Notes: a model not told the origin generated them from the letters alone. A stretch of 64,000 nucleotides of DNA from Pseudomonadota bacterium (GCA_018242425.1 JAFEBX010000004.1:124001-188000); one strand, 5' to 3'; shown: positions 19,845-28,987, counted from the first letter of the stretch. A program made the numbers and translations.

Positions 19845-20936
19845 TCATTGCTCCATCAGTTGGTGGTAACGGGTCGTGACATCGGAGAGTTGCTGCAGCG
19901 ACACCCACTCGTCGGCGCTATGCGCCTGGGCGATATCGCCGGGGCCGTAGACGATGGCGTTCATGCCCGCCTGCGAGAACAGCGAGGCCTCGGTCCAGAA
20001 GTCGACGGCGGGACCGATCGGCAGCCGCAACGATTCGGCGAACGCCTGCGCAGCATGGCGACGCGTTTCCGCCGCATTCGCCGCGCCAGCCGGCAGCGAC
20101 GGACCGCGGAAGGTTTCCTCGTAGTCGACGTCGGCGTTCGCGAATCCGCGGAACTGCGCATGCAGCGCGTCCATGTCCTGCGAAGGCAGCGGGCGGAAGC
20201 CGAAACGCAGTTCGGCTTCGGGCGCGATCACGTTGGCCTTGATGCCGCCTTCGACGCGCCCGATGTTGAAGCGCAGCCCCTGCAGGCCGCCGAATTCCTC
20301 GGCGTCGTGCGACTGCACGAAATCGAGCGCCTGCGATCCCCAGCGGATCGCCTGGTGCAGCGCGCTCGCCTGCATCGCCTGGGCGCCGGACGCGTGTCCC
20401 GCCGTGCCGTGGAACTGCATCCGCACCGAACTGATGCCGCGATGCGCCAGCACGGCCGCGCCCCTGGTCGGCTCGGCCACGACGACATCGCGGAAGCCGT
20501 GGTCGCGTTGCAGGAACGCGGTGATGCAGCGCGCGTCGTTGGCTTCCTCATCCGTGCTGAAGAGGAAGGCGGCATCGCCATCGCCCGCATTCGCGGCGGC
20601 GACCAGGCCGGCGGCCGCGCCCTTGATGTCGCAGGCGCCGAGGCCGATCGCGCGATCGTCCGTCACCCGCAACGCGTGCGGATCAGCGCTCCAGTGCGGC
20701 GAATCCGGCACGGTGTCGAGGTGCACGTTGAACAGGAACTTCGGCTTGCCACGCACCGCGAAGAACGACACCGCGCCGGCGCCGTGATCGATCACTTCGA
20801 CATTAAAGCCGGGCAACTGCGCACGCAGGTAGCCGAAGATGCTGTCCTCGATGGCGATCGCGCGCGGCGGATTGCGGGTGTCGAATGACACCAGCGCGGC
20901 GAGGTGCTTCAGGGTGGCGGCGAGCAGGTCAGTCAT
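19845..20936 (-). CDS. argE': N-acetyl-L-citrulline deacetylase (ArgE-like, M20 family)
   Basis: A 363-residue zinc-dependent amidohydrolase of the M20 family: HLDTVP and CDIKG carry metal ligands, STDEEAND has the catalytic glutamate, and HGTAGHASG lies in the dimerisation domain. In organisms with ArgF', this enzyme removes acetate from N-acetylcitrulline to yield citrulline; that assignment rests on the neighbouring argF' and known xanthomonad biochemistry. The start overlaps the argG stop by 8 bases. Confidence 0.9.
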   Translation of the reverse strand: MTDLLAATLKHLAALVSFDTRNPPRAIAIEDSIFGYLRAQLPGFNVEVIDHGAGAVSFFAVRGKPKFLFNVHLDTVPDSPHWSADPHALRVTDDRAIGLGACDIKGAAAGLVAAANAGDGDAAFLFSTDEEANDARCITAFLQRDHGFRDVVVAEPTRGAAVLAHRGISSVRMQFHGTAGHASGAQAMQASALHQAIRWGSQALDFVQSHDAEEFGGLQGLRFNIGRVEGGIKANVIAPEAELRFGFRPLPSQDMDALHAQFRGFANADVDYEETFRGPSLPAGAANAAETRRHAAQAFAESLRLPIGPAVDFWTEASLFSQAGMNAIVYGPGDIAQAHSADEWVSLQQLSDVTTRYHQLMEQ

Positions 20937-22143
20937 TGCCGTCGTGGTTGACCTCGGCCCACAGCGTGCTGCTCATGCCGAACAGCTTGATGAAGCCTTC
21001 GGCTTCTTCCACGCCCCAGTCGGCCGACTGCGCATAGGTCGCGCCCTTGGCGTGGAGGATGTGCGGCGAACGCACTTCCACCGCATCGACGCGCGCACCG
21101 GAGGTTTCCAGCACCACTTCGCCGTTGACCTTGCGCTGGCTCGACTTGAGGAAGGCTTCGAGATCGGCCTTCAGCGGATCGGAATAGAACCCCTCGTAGA
21201 CGAGTTCGACCCACTTGCGGGCGATTTCGGGCTTGAAGCGGTTCTGCAGCTTGGACAGCACCGCTTCCTCCAGCGCGCGATGCGCCGTCAGCAGCGAGAT
21301 CAGGCCCGGTGCTTCATAGACGATGCGACCCTTGAGGCCGATCGTGGTGTCGCCGGTATACATGCCGCGACCGACGCCATAGGGCGCGAACAGTGCGTTG
21401 AGCTTCGCCAGCAATTGCGCGCCGCCCATCGCCTCGCCGTCGATCGAGACCGCCTCGCCTTCGATGAACTTCAGCGTCACCCGCAGCGGCTGCGCCGGCC
21501 ATTCCGAACGCGGCTTGCACCAGCCACGCGCGCCTTCGCCTGGTGCCTTCCAGGCATCGATCTCGCCACCGGACAGGGTCACGCCCAGCAGGTTCTCGTT
21601 GATGGTGTATTGCTGCTGCTTGGCGCGCACGCCAAAGCCGCGCTCCTCGAGGTATTTCTGCTCGTAGGCGCGGGTCTGGGTGTGTTCCTTCTGGATTTCG
21701 CGGATCGGCGCGACGATGCGGTAATCGCCGCTGGCCTTCACCGCCAGGTCGAAACGCACCTGGTCGTTGCCCATGCCGGTGCAGCCATGCGCGATGGCAT
21801 TGGTGCCGAGCGCGTGCGCGCGCGCCAAGGCGGCATCGACGATCAGGTAGCGATCGGACACCAGCAGCGGATATTGGCCCTGATAGCCCTCGCCCGCCCA
21901 CACGAAGGGCTTGACGAAGCCTTCCCAGATCGCCGGACCGCCATCGACGGTGACGTGCGAGGCCACGCCGAGTTCCGCCGCGCGCGCTTCGATGAAGGCG
22001 CGTTCTTCCGCATCAACGCCACCGGTATCGGCGAACACGGTGTGCACGTTCCAGCCACGCTCCTTCAGGTAGGGCACGCAGAAGCTGGTGTCGAGTCCGC
22101 CGGAAAAGGCGAGGACGATGTCTTTGGATTCTGAAACGGTCAT
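20929..22143 (-). CDS. argG: argininosuccinate synthase
   Basis: A 404-residue ATP pyrophosphatase enzyme that condenses citrulline and aspartate. The P-loop [10 protein letters not shown] is at the N-terminus, followed by the citrulline/aspartate-binding region [14 protein letters not shown]. Size matches the family (about 400). It lies 27 bases after argF' and overlaps argE' by 8 bases, so it is in the middle of the arginine operon. No separate promoter was seen. Confidence 0.95.
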   Translation of the reverse strand: MTVSESKDIVLAFSGGLDTSFCVPYLKERGWNVHTVFADTGGVDAEERAFIEARAAELGVASHVTVDGGPAIWEGFVKPFVWAGEGYQGQYPLLVSDRYLIVDAALARAHALGTNAIAHGCTGMGNDQVRFDLAVKASGDYRIVAPIREIQKEHTQTRAYEQKYLEERGFGVRAKQQQYTINENLLGVTLSGGEIDAWKAPGEGARGWCKPRSEWPAQPLRVTLKFIEGEAVSIDGEAMGGAQLLAKLNALFAPYGVGRGMYTGDTTIGLKGRIVYEAPGLISLLTAHRALEEAVLSKLQNRFKPEIARKWVELVYEGFYSDPLKADLEAFLKSSQRKVNGEVVLETSGARVDAVEVRSPHILHAKGATYAQSADWGVEEAEGFIKLFGMSSTLWAEVNHDGND

Positions 22144-22170
22144 CTGGGTTTCCCGGAAAAATGAGGAGCG

Positions 22171-23175
22171 TTATTGCTTTGCGAGTGCAGCCATCACCGC
22201 CTTCTGCACGTGCAGGCGGTTTTCGGCTTCGTCGATGGCGATGCAGTTGGGCGAATCCATCACGCCGTCGGTGGCCTTCACGTTGCGGCGCAGCGGCAGG
22301 CAGTGCGAAAACACGCCGTTGTTGGTCAGCCCCATCTTGCGTTCGTCGACGATGAAGTGCTTGAACTGGTCGCGGATCGGCTTCTCGCGTTCCCAGTTGC
22401 CGAAATACGGCAGCGCGCCCCAGCTCTTGGCATAGACCACGTCGGCGTCGCGGTAGGCGCTGTCGATATCGTGGCTGATGACAAGCGAACCGCCGTTCTC
22501 GGCGACGTTCTGCGCAGCCCAACCCATGTAGCGCTCGTCCAGCAGGTATTCCTCGGTCGGGCACAGCAGGGTCACGTCCATGCCCATGCGCGTGGCGATG
22601 GTCAGCGCGGAGTTGGCGACCGCGGTGTTGAGCGCCTTCGGATGATAGGTCCAGGTCAGCACGTATTTCTTGCCACGCAGATCGCTGGTGCCGAAGTGTT
22701 CCTGCAAGGCCAGCGCGTGCGCCAGCTCCTGGCAGGGATGGGTGATCGTCTCCATGTTGATCACCGGCACCGTCGAATATTTCGCGAAGCCGTTGAGCAC
22801 GCGGTCCTGGCGATCGATCGACCAATCGACGAACTTGGGGAAGGCGCGCACGCCGATCAGGTCGACATAGCGCGACAGCACCTTCGCCACTTCGGCGATG
22901 TGCTCTTCCGCCTCGCCGTCCATCACCGTGCCGAGGTCGAATTCGATCGGCCACGCGTCCTTGCCCGGCTGCAGCACCACCGCATGTCCGCCCAGCTGGA
23001 ACGTGCCCAGCTCGAAACTGGTGCGGGTGCGCAGCGACGAATTGAAGAACACCAGCGCCACGCCCTTGCCTTTCAGCGCATCGCCGAAACGCTGCTGCTT
23101 GTAGCGGGCGGCATCGGCGAGCACGGCGTCGAGTTCGGCGCGGGTCCAGTCCTGGGTATTGAGGAAATGTTTCAT
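22171..23175 (-). CDS. argF': N-acetylornithine carbamoyltransferase
   Basis: A 334-residue carbamoyltransferase. The carbamoyl-phosphate site FFNSSLRTRTSFE is present. The acetylornithine-specific features replace those of ordinary ornithine enzymes: KDAWPIEFDLGTVMDG with the conserved Trp/Glu, and HCLPLRRNVKATD with the lysine that replaces the SMG loop. The product is N-acetylcitrulline. The start at 23175 was chosen because the family begins with MKHFLNTQDW; the open frame reaches 23253 but that part lies inside the leader terminator. It is the first structural gene of the operon and is preceded by an attenuator-like leader. Confidence 0.95.
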   Translation of the reverse strand: MKHFLNTQDWTRAELDAVLADAARYKQQRFGDALKGKGVALVFFNSSLRTRTSFELGTFQLGGHAVVLQPGKDAWPIEFDLGTVMDGEAEEHIAEVAKVLSRYVDLIGVRAFPKFVDWSIDRQDRVLNGFAKYSTVPVINMETITHPCQELAHALALQEHFGTSDLRGKKYVLTWTYHPKALNTAVANSALTIATRMGMDVTLLCPTEEYLLDERYMGWAAQNVAENGGSLVISHDIDSAYRDADVVYAKSWGALPYFGNWEREKPIRDQFKHFIVDERKMGLTNNGVFSHCLPLRRNVKATDGVMDSPNCIAIDEAENRLHVQKAVMAALAKQ

Positions 23176-23214
23176 CGGGGCATTCAACGGGAAGAAGATG
23201 ACGAGGGAAAAACG

Positions 23215-23240
23215 AAAAAGCCCGGCGCGGGGCCGGGCTT
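23215..23240 (-). terminator. leader terminator (candidate attenuator) ahead of argF'
   Basis: On the minus strand AAGCCCGGC (23240-23232), a CCCGC loop and GCCGGGCTT (23226-23218) are followed by a T run, forming a strong intrinsic terminator 40 bases upstream of the argF' ATG and not at an operon end. A GGCCGG just after the leader-peptide stop (23278-23273) can pair with CCGGCC in the terminator's 5' arm, giving a competing antiterminator. This is the layout of ribosome-mediated attenuation. It could instead simply end hutF transcription. Confidence 0.7.
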
Positions 23241-23280
23241 CACTTGGCTGCACACGCGCAGTGATTGGAACCGGCCGGAG

Positions 23281-23370
23281 TCAGTGCTCGTACGGTCGGC
23301 GCGCGCGCGACGTCATGCCGCTGGCCATGGCGGCGGCAGACAAATAGATGGCGTCGGTGCAGGTACGCAT
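23281..23370 (-). CDS. putative arginine leader peptide (29 residues)
   Basis: A small ORF from ATG 23370 to TGA 23281-23283 begins MRTCTDAIYLS and ends SRARRPYEH. Three arginine codons (CGC, CGC, CGA) fall in the four codons at positions 22-25, 18 bases before the stop. It ends 41 bases before a terminator hairpin and lies directly upstream of the arginine operon, as expected for a peptide whose translation senses charged tRNA-Arg. No proper ribosome site is visible: GGAGGG is 15 bases away. The ATG may be the first transcribed base (see promoter), so it may be translated without a leader. Confidence 0.5.
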   Translation of the reverse strand: MRTCTDAIYLSAAAMASGMTSRARRPYEH

Positions 23371-23376
23371 CCGGCG

Positions 23377-23405
23377 ATTCTCGCACCCTCCGTTGTGCGC
23401 TGCAA
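23377..23405 (-). promoter_or_regulatory. candidate promoter of the arginine operon leader
   Basis: On the minus strand TTGCAG (23405-23400) and GAGAAT (23382-23377) are separated by 17 bases and resemble -35 and -10 boxes, though each matches consensus only partly (3 and 4 of 6). The expected start site is about 7 bases downstream, at 23370, which is the A of the leader-peptide ATG. Confidence 0.3.
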
Positions 23406-23411
23406 CCATGG

Positions 23412-24650
23412 TTACGGCTGCAACAACTGTCCCATCGCCTTCCGGTAGCGGGTTTCGATGACCTCGCGGGCCGGATGCCGGCCTTCCACGACCACCTCGC
23501 GGCCCGCCACCACGACCGAGCGGACCACCGGCCGATTGCCGGAAAACACCCAGCGATCGGCCACGTCGGCAGCGGTTGCGCCCGCCAGGATCGGCGCCTC
23601 GGCATCCAGCACCACGGCATCCTGCTGGCTGAAGCCAGTCGATTGCGCCGCGCTCGCGGCGACGCCGGCCAGCATGGTTTCACCGACGCTGGGCGATGCC
23701 GGGGTGATCGCGATATTGCGGCGCTGGCGCTGCAGGCGCTGGCCATATTCGAGCCAGCGCAGCTCCTCGATCGGCGACACCGAGATGTGCGAGTCGGAAC
23801 CGATGCCCCAGCGGCCGCCGTGATCGAGATAGTCGCGGAACGGGAAGAAGCCGTCGCCGAGGTTGCCCTCGGTGGTGGTGCAGATCGCCGCGGTCGCGCC
23901 CGATGCTGCCAGATCGCGCACTTCACCGGCATCGAGATGCGTCGCATGCACCAGCGTCCAGCACGCATCGACTCGGGCGTGGTCAAGCAGCCAGCGCACC
24001 GGACGCGCGCCACGCAGCGCTACGCACTCCTCCACTTCAGGCATCTGCTCGGCGATGTGAATGTGGATGCGCGCGTCCTGCGGCAATCCGGCGATCGCCT
24101 CCTGCATCGCCGCCTGCGGAACCGCGCGCAGGCTGTGCAAGGCGCAGCCGACGCGCAACGATTCGCCTTCTTCCTTGCGCAAGGTTTCGATCAGGCGCAG
24201 ATACCCATCGACGTCATGCCCGAAGCGGCGCTGGCGTTCCGACAACGGCCGGCCATCGAATCCGCCGGTCATGTACAACACCGGCAGCAAGGTCAGCCGG
24301 ATCCCAGTGTCGCGCGCGGCTTCGATCAGCGCGCGCGACATCGCCGCGGCGTCATCGTAGGGACGACCATCGGGCTGGTGATGGAGATAGTGGAATTCGC
24401 AGACCGTGGTGTAACCGGCTTCCAGCATCTCCGCATACAACTGCGATGCCACTGCATGCAGCGATTCCGGATCGAAGCGCGAGGCCAGCGCGTACATCGT
24501 CTCGCGCCAGGTCCAGAACGAATCCTCGGGATGGGTTTGCCGCTCACCAAGGCCGGCCATCGCGCGCTGGAACGCATGCGAATGGAGATTGGCGATGCCC
24601 GGCGTCTGCCAACCGGCGGGAGTGCGTTGCATGAGGAGTGCTTGCGCCAT
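23412..24650 (-). CDS. hutF: formimidoylglutamate deiminase
   Basis: A 412-residue amidohydrolase that converts N-formimidoylglutamate to N-formylglutamate and ammonia. Metal-site motifs are present: NLHSHAFQRA (HSH, residues 23-25), HIHIAEQ, LVHATHLD and GIGSDSHIS. The closest known enzyme, Pseudomonas HutF (about 453 residues), has roughly 45 more residues before the HSH motif, so this protein appears to lack the first strands of the composite beta domain. The longer open frame up to 24881 would run through the divergent ClC gene and contains no plausible N-terminus. Start at ATG 24650. Confidence 0.9.
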   Translation of the reverse strand: MAQALLMQRTPAGWQTPGIANLHSHAFQRAMAGLGERQTHPEDSFWTWRETMYALASRFDPESLHAVASQLYAEMLEAGYTTVCEFHYLHHQPDGRPYDDAAAMSRALIEAARDTGIRLTLLPVLYMTGGFDGRPLSERQRRFGHDVDGYLRLIETLRKEEGESLRVGCALHSLRAVPQAAMQEAIAGLPQDARIHIHIAEQMPEVEECVALRGARPVRWLLDHARVDACWTLVHATHLDAGEVRDLAASGATAAICTTTEGNLGDGFFPFRDYLDHGGRWGIGSDSHISVSPIEELRWLEYGQRLQRQRRNIAITPASPSVGETMLAGVAASAAQSTGFSQQDAVVLDAEAPILAGATAADVADRWVFSGNRPVVRSVVVAGREVVVEGRHPAREVIETRYRKAMGQLLQP

Positions 24651-24697
24651 CTCGCCATTGTGCCGGATGCCTGCACGCGCATGCGAGAATGGCCAGC

Positions 24698-26017
24698 ATG
24701 GATCCCCAGCCGCACGCTCCCATCCTGCTCGCCTCGTCCGAGAGTTGGCGCCGACGAATGGCCCTGTGGTGCGGCGCGATCGTGGTGGCGCTGGCATCGA
24801 TCCTCTTCGCCAAGGGCAGCGATGCCGCATTCCGCGGCTTCGCATGGGTGCACCATCAGTGGCCGCTTGCGTCTCTGGCATTGCCGCCCGCCATGTTCGG
24901 ATTCCTGTCGTGGCTCACCTCGCGCGGCATGCAGGCCACGCGCGGCAGCGGGATCCCGCAAGTGATCGCCGCGCTCGAACAACCGGTCGAATGGCGCGAG
25001 GCGCAACTCTCGCCGAAGGTCGCCTTCGCCAAGCTATGGTTGACGCTTGCCGGATTGCTGGGCGGCGCCTCGATCGGCCGCGAAGGCCCCACCGTCCACA
25101 TCGGCGCCGGACTGATGCACTGGATCGGCCGGCGCTTCGGCTTCAACGATCCGCAACAGGGCGCGCGCTTCCTGCTGGCGGGTGGCGCAGCGGGCATCGC
25201 CGCGGCATTCAATACGCCATTGGCCGGCGTGGTGTTCGCGATCGAGGAACTCGGTGGCGCCTTCGAGCATCGCTTTTCGGGCACCTTGCTGACGGCGGTG
25301 ATCATCGGCGGCGTGGTGTCGCTCGGCGTGTTGGGTGATTACGTCTACTTCGGCCACGTCTCGACGCGGATCGCCTTCGGCAGCGGCTGGCTGGCGGTCC
25401 CCGCCTGCGGGATCCTGTGCGGCCTTGCCGGCGGCGGCTTCAGTCGCCTGCTGCTCGCGTTGACCGCGCCCGATGCGCCGGTGATCGGCACGCTGCGGCG
25501 GCACCATCCCATCCTGCTGGCGATTGCCTGCGGCGTCGCCCTGTCGTTGCTCGGATACCTCTTCGGCGATGGCATGTTCGGCACCGGTTACGCGCAGGCG
25601 CGCGGCGCGTTGATGCAGCAGGATCTTCCCGGCCAGGGCTTCGGGATGGCCAAGCTGCTCGCAAACCTGGTGTCCTATCTCGCCGGGATTCCCGGCGGCC
25701 TGTTCTCGCCGGCGCTGTCGGCGGGCGCGGGGCTCGGCCAGAATCTGGCACCGCTGTTTCCCGCCGCGCCGGCCTCGGCCGTCGTCCTGCTGGGCATGTG
25801 CGGCTATCTGTCCGGCGTGACCCAGGCTCCGCTGACCTCGGCCATCATCACCATGGAAATGACCGACAGCAGCGACATGCTGTTGCCGATCCTCGCGGTC
25901 GCGCTGATCGCACGCACGACATCAATGCTGGTCTGCCGGATGCCGGTCTACAAGGCGCTCGCCCTGCGACTGCTGCAACAATCGCCTCCCGCACCCGTGG
26001 CGACCGCGCATGACTGA
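24698..26017 (+). CDS. ClC-family chloride/proton antiporter
   Basis: A 439-residue membrane protein with the ClC signatures GSGIPQ (residues 83-88), [10 protein letters not shown] (126-135, with the external gating glutamate Glu128) and [15 protein letters not shown] second glutamate pair in FAIEELGG matches the internal proton glutamate of the exchange transporters, so an H+/Cl- antiporter is more likely than a channel. No C-terminal CBS domains. ATG 24698 was chosen; ATG 24689 is an alternative. It is divergent from hutF (47-bp gap) and its stop overlaps hutI by 8 bases, so the two are coupled. Confidence 0.9.
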   Translation: MDPQPHAPILLASSESWRRRMALWCGAIVVALASILFAKGSDAAFRGFAWVHHQWPLASLALPPAMFGFLSWLTSRGMQATRGSGIPQVIAALEQPVEWREAQLSPKVAFAKLWLTLAGLLGGASIGREGPTVHIGAGLMHWIGRRFGFNDPQQGARFLLAGGAAGIAAAFNTPLAGVVFAIEELGGAFEHRFSGTLLTAVIIGGVVSLGVLGDYVYFGHVSTRIAFGSGWLAVPACGILCGLAGGGFSRLLLALTAPDAPVIGTLRRHHPILLAIACGVALSLLGYLFGDGMFGTGYAQARGALMQQDLPGQGFGMAKLLANLVSYLAGIPGGLFSPALSAGAGLGQNLAPLFPAAPASAVVLLGMCGYLSGVTQAPLTSAIITMEMTDSSDMLLPILAVALIARTTSMLVCRMPVYKALALRLLQQSPPAPVATAHD

Positions 26018-27230
26018 AATCCGATCGACCAGCGGGCTCCTGCTCGGACCGTCCCTTGCAACACTGGATGCAGATTCGGGCCATGGCCTGATCGAGGATG
26101 GCGCACTGGCCTGGCGCGACGGACAAATCGTTTATGCGGGATCGCGCGCCACGCTGCCGCAGGAATTCGCCAACATCGCCCCGCCGATCGAAGCCACCGG
26201 CCTGGTCACGCCCGGATTGGTGGACTGCCACACGCACGTCGTCTTCGCGGGCGATCGCGCCGGCGAATTCGAACTGCGCCTGCAGGGCGCGAGTTACGAA
26301 GAGATCGCGCGCGCCGGTGGCGGCATCCTCTCCAGCGTGCGCGCGGTGCGCGCCGCAAGCGAAGAAGAATTGCTGGAAGCCTCGCTGCCGCGCGTGCTCG
26401 ACCTGGTCGCCGACGGCGTGACCACGCTCGAGATCAAGTCCGGTTATGGCCTCGATTTCGACAACGAACGCAAGATGCTGCGGGTTGCACGCCACATTGG
26501 TGAACGCACCGACATCACCGTGCGCACCACCTATCTCGCCGCCCATGCGCTGCCACCGGAATTCGCCGGACGCGCCGACGCCTATATCGATGCGGTGATC
26601 GAATGGTTGCCGCAACTGCACGCGGAAGGCCTGGTCGATGCCGTCGACGCCTTCTGCGAAGACATCGGCTTCTCGCCCGCACAGACGCGTCGCTTGTTCG
26701 AAGCATCTCGCGCGCTCGGCTTGCCGGTGAAACTGCACGCCGACCAGCTGAGCGATCTCGGTGGCGCCGCATTGGCAGCCGAATTCGCCGGACTCTCCGC
26801 CGACCACATCGAACACACCCCGGAAGCCGGCGTGCGCGCGATGGCGGAATCCGGAACCGTCGCGGTGCTGCTGCCCGGCGCCTTCCACGTCTTGCGCGAA
26901 ACGCAATTGCCGCCACTCGACCTGCTGCGCCAACATGGCGTGGTGATGGCGGTCGCGACCGACTGCAATCCCGGCACCTCGCCACTGCGTTCGCTGCGCC
27001 AGGCCATGCAACTCGCCACCATGCATTTCCGCCTGACGCCCGAGGAAGCCCTGCGTGGCGCGACCGTGCATGCGGCACGCGCGCTCGCACTGCATGATCG
27101 CGGCACGTTGCGCGTCGGACAGCGCGCCGACTTCGTGCTGTGGGACGTCGCGCAACCGGCCGAGCTCTGCTACTGGCTGGGCGGACGCCTGGCGCGGTCC
27201 GTGTATTCCGGCGGCAGGAAAATCGCATAA
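26010..27230 (+). CDS. hutI: imidazolonepropionase
   Basis: A 406-residue zinc amidohydrolase, third step of histidine degradation, opening imidazolonepropionate to formimidoylglutamate. The metal-binding [12 protein letters not shown], the [10 protein letters not shown] and the [10 protein letters not shown] motifs are all present and the length is normal. It is coupled to the ClC gene by an 8-base overlap and is followed after 33 bases by a dipeptidase. Together with the divergent hutF it forms part of the histidine pathway, with hutU placed elsewhere in the window. Confidence 0.95.
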   Translation: MTEIRSTSGLLLGPSLATLDADSGHGLIEDGALAWRDGQIVYAGSRATLPQEFANIAPPIEATGLVTPGLVDCHTHVVFAGDRAGEFELRLQGASYEEIARAGGGILSSVRAVRAASEEELLEASLPRVLDLVADGVTTLEIKSGYGLDFDNERKMLRVARHIGERTDITVRTTYLAAHALPPEFAGRADAYIDAVIEWLPQLHAEGLVDAVDAFCEDIGFSPAQTRRLFEASRALGLPVKLHADQLSDLGGAALAAEFAGLSADHIEHTPEAGVRAMAESGTVAVLLPGAFHVLRETQLPPLDLLRQHGVVMAVATDCNPGTSPLRSLRQAMQLATMHFRLTPEEALRGATVHAARALALHDRGTLRVGQRADFVLWDVAQPAELCYWLGGRLARSVYSGGRKIA

Positions 27231-27263
27231 CAGCAGCATCCCGACATTGATGGAGATCGCACC

Positions 27264-28523
27264 ATGAAACCCCTGCGTTCCCTGCTCGCCACCACCCTCC
27301 TCGCTGCATTGCCGACACTCGCCCTGGCGCAGGCGACGCCCGCCGCGCGCAAGCTGGCGCACGACGCGATCGTCGTCGACACCCATATCGATGGGCCGGA
27401 GATGCTGCAGGACGGCTGGCGCGACCTCGGCCAGCGCACCGATCGCGAATTCGACTGGCCGAAGGCGCAGCAAGGCGGGCTCAAGGTCGCCTTCATGTCG
27501 ATCTACACCTCGCCCAAGCAGGACGCCGAAGACAAGGCCTACCAGGTCGCCAACGCGATGATCGATTCGATCGAGGCGCTGGTGCAGCGCCATCCCGACA
27601 AGTTCGCGCTGCTGCGTTCACCGCGCGACATCGCACGCCTCGGCAAGCCCGGCAAGGTGCTATTGCCCTTCGGCATGGAGAACGGCGCGCCGATCGGCAG
27701 CGACCTGCGCCGCCTGGAGTTCTTTTACAACCGCGGCATCCGTTACATCACGCTCGCCCACAGCGCCGCCAACCGCATCGCCGATTCTTCCTATGGCGTC
27801 GAACGCAAATGGCATGGCCTGAGCCCGTTCGGCCGCGATGTAGTGAAGGAAATGAACCGCCTCGGCATCATGGTCGACGTTTCGCACCTGTCCGACGAAT
27901 CGGCGATGGAAGCGATCAGGCTGAGCCGCGTGCCGGTGATCGCCAGCCATTCCGGCATGCGCCATTTCACGCCCGGATTCGAGCGCAACGCCAGCGACGA
28001 CATCGCCAAGGCGATCGCGGCGAAGGGCGGCGTGGTGCAACTCACCTTCGGCACCGGCTTCGTCAATCCCAAGGCATCCGCCGACATGCAGGACAGCTTC
28101 CGTGCACGCGAGGACCTCCGCCTGCGCAATCTCGCCGCCAAGGCCGCGGGCAAGCCGATCGAGGACGAGGCGGAGTTCGCCGCGCGCTGGGATCGCGAAC
28201 ATCCGGTGCCGAAGACCGATATCTCGGCGGTCATCGATCAAGTCATGTATGCAGTGAAACTGCTGGGCGCCGACCACGTCGGCATCGGCTCCGACTTCGA
28301 CGGCGTCGACGGCGCATTGCCGACGCAACTGCAAAGCGTCGCCGACTATCCGAATCTCGTGGCGGGTCTGCAGGCGCGCGGACTGCGCGATGGCGACATC
28401 CGCAAGATCCTCGGCGGCAACCTGTTGCGCGTGTGGACCGCGGTGGAGAACGGCGCGAAGCACACGCTGGCTTCGCGGGAGGCCAGCTCCGGTGCGAGGG
28501 ACGCCGCAAGTACGTCCATGTAG
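27264..28523 (+). CDS. secreted membrane-dipeptidase-type peptidase (M19)
   Basis: A 419-residue exported protein with a signal peptide (MKPLRSLLATTLLAALPTLALA) and an M19 renal-dipeptidase domain: zinc ligands in VVDTHIDG, the bridging glutamate in GMENGAP, LAHSAANR, SHLSDE, IASHSGMRHF and GIGSDFDGVDG. It likely cleaves dipeptides in the periplasm. The normal end of the domain is near NLLRVWTAVEN. The last 20 residues, from the HTLASREASSG stretch to the stop, are encoded by the dispersed repeat that starts at 28461. The gene is probably co-transcribed with the ClC gene and hutI. Confidence 0.9.
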   Translation: MKPLRSLLATTLLAALPTLALAQATPAARKLAHDAIVVDTHIDGPEMLQDGWRDLGQRTDREFDWPKAQQGGLKVAFMSIYTSPKQDAEDKAYQVANAMIDSIEALVQRHPDKFALLRSPRDIARLGKPGKVLLPFGMENGAPIGSDLRRLEFFYNRGIRYITLAHSAANRIADSSYGVERKWHGLSPFGRDVVKEMNRLGIMVDVSHLSDESAMEAIRLSRVPVIASHSGMRHFTPGFERNASDDIAKAIAAKGGVVQLTFGTGFVNPKASADMQDSFRAREDLRLRNLAAKAAGKPIEDEAEFAARWDREHPVPKTDISAVIDQVMYAVKLLGADHVGIGSDFDGVDGALPTQLQSVADYPNLVAGLQARGLRDGDIRKILGGNLLRVWTAVENGAKHTLASREASSGARDAASTSM

Positions 28524-28682
28524 GCTCATGCGCCGCATCCATGCGGCGCAATGCCCACGCCCCGGACTGGCGCACCCGCGGCCGCGCGCGTGTTGTTGCT
28601 TTCTGAGAGAAAAGCGAAAAGCTCGCCACCGGCGGCGCCGTGCGGATAACCGCTAAAGGCGCACAGCCGGGCAATGCGCTTT
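28461..28682. repeat. dispersed intergenic repeat, copy A
   Basis: This segment is nearly identical to 56017-56317, with copy B carrying about 82 extra bases. It includes AAGTACGTCCATGTAGGCTC and the perfect hairpin TGCGCCGCAT-CC-ATGCGGCGCA (28529-28550). It begins inside the dipeptidase CDS, provides its TAG stop (28521-28523), and ends about 64 bases before the THX stop. No ORF of its own is convincing. It looks like a non-coding repeat family (REP- or MITE-like). Confidence 0.85.
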
Positions 28683-28699
28683 TCGCACGCGCAATACAA

Positions 28700-28721
28700 A
28701 AGCCCCGCAATCGCGGGGCTT
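28700..28721 (-). terminator. terminator of the THX gene
   Basis: AAGCCCCGC (28700-28708) and GCGGGGCTT (28713-28721) form a 9-bp stem with an AATC loop. On the minus strand it is followed by a short T run (28701-28698). It lies 25 bases after the THX stop. Confidence 0.75.
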
Positions 28722-28745
28722 CGTATCTGCAACCTGTCGGCGGAA

Positions 28746-28916
28746 TCAGGCCGACTTGGCTGCCTTCTTCGCGACCACCTTCTTGGCGGCGGCCTTCTTG
28801 GCCACCGGTGCGGCGGCGGTGCCGGCTGTCTTGGTCACGGCATGGCTGCTGCGGGCATTGCCGTAGCTGCTGCTGTAACGCTTGCCCTTGGCGGTCTTGC
28901 GGTCGCCCTTGCCCAT
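28746..28916 (-). CDS. 30S ribosomal protein THX (bTHX)
   Basis: A 56-residue very basic protein starting MGKGDRKTAKGKRYSSSYGN, the hallmark of the small-subunit protein THX, which sits in the 16S rRNA head. The N-terminal 25-30 residues match the family. The C-terminal half is an Ala/Lys-rich extension (repeated AAKK-type blocks) like histone tails. Start at ATG 28916 with GGGAG seven bases upstream. It is monocistronic with its own terminator. Easily missed, as the reading frame continues open far upstream. Confidence 0.88.
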   Translation of the reverse strand: MGKGDRKTAKGKRYSSSYGNARSSHAVTKTAGTAAAPVAKKAAAKKVVAKKAAKSA

Positions 28917-28987
28917 CGTATTTCTCCCGTTCTGTGGTGCCCGGCAGACTCGAAGTGCCCGCGGCGTGTGTGGAATGACCGGTGATT

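Noticed and set aside
23404..23413. AACCATGGTT palindrome at the hutF stop
   Set aside because: Ten-base palindromes with an NcoI-like core are common by chance in coding ends, and it overlaps the hutF stop codon; no sign of operator function.
24651..24881. A longer N-terminus for HutF
   Set aside because: The added residues run through the divergent ClC start, have no resemblance to the HutF N-terminus and lack a ribosome site.
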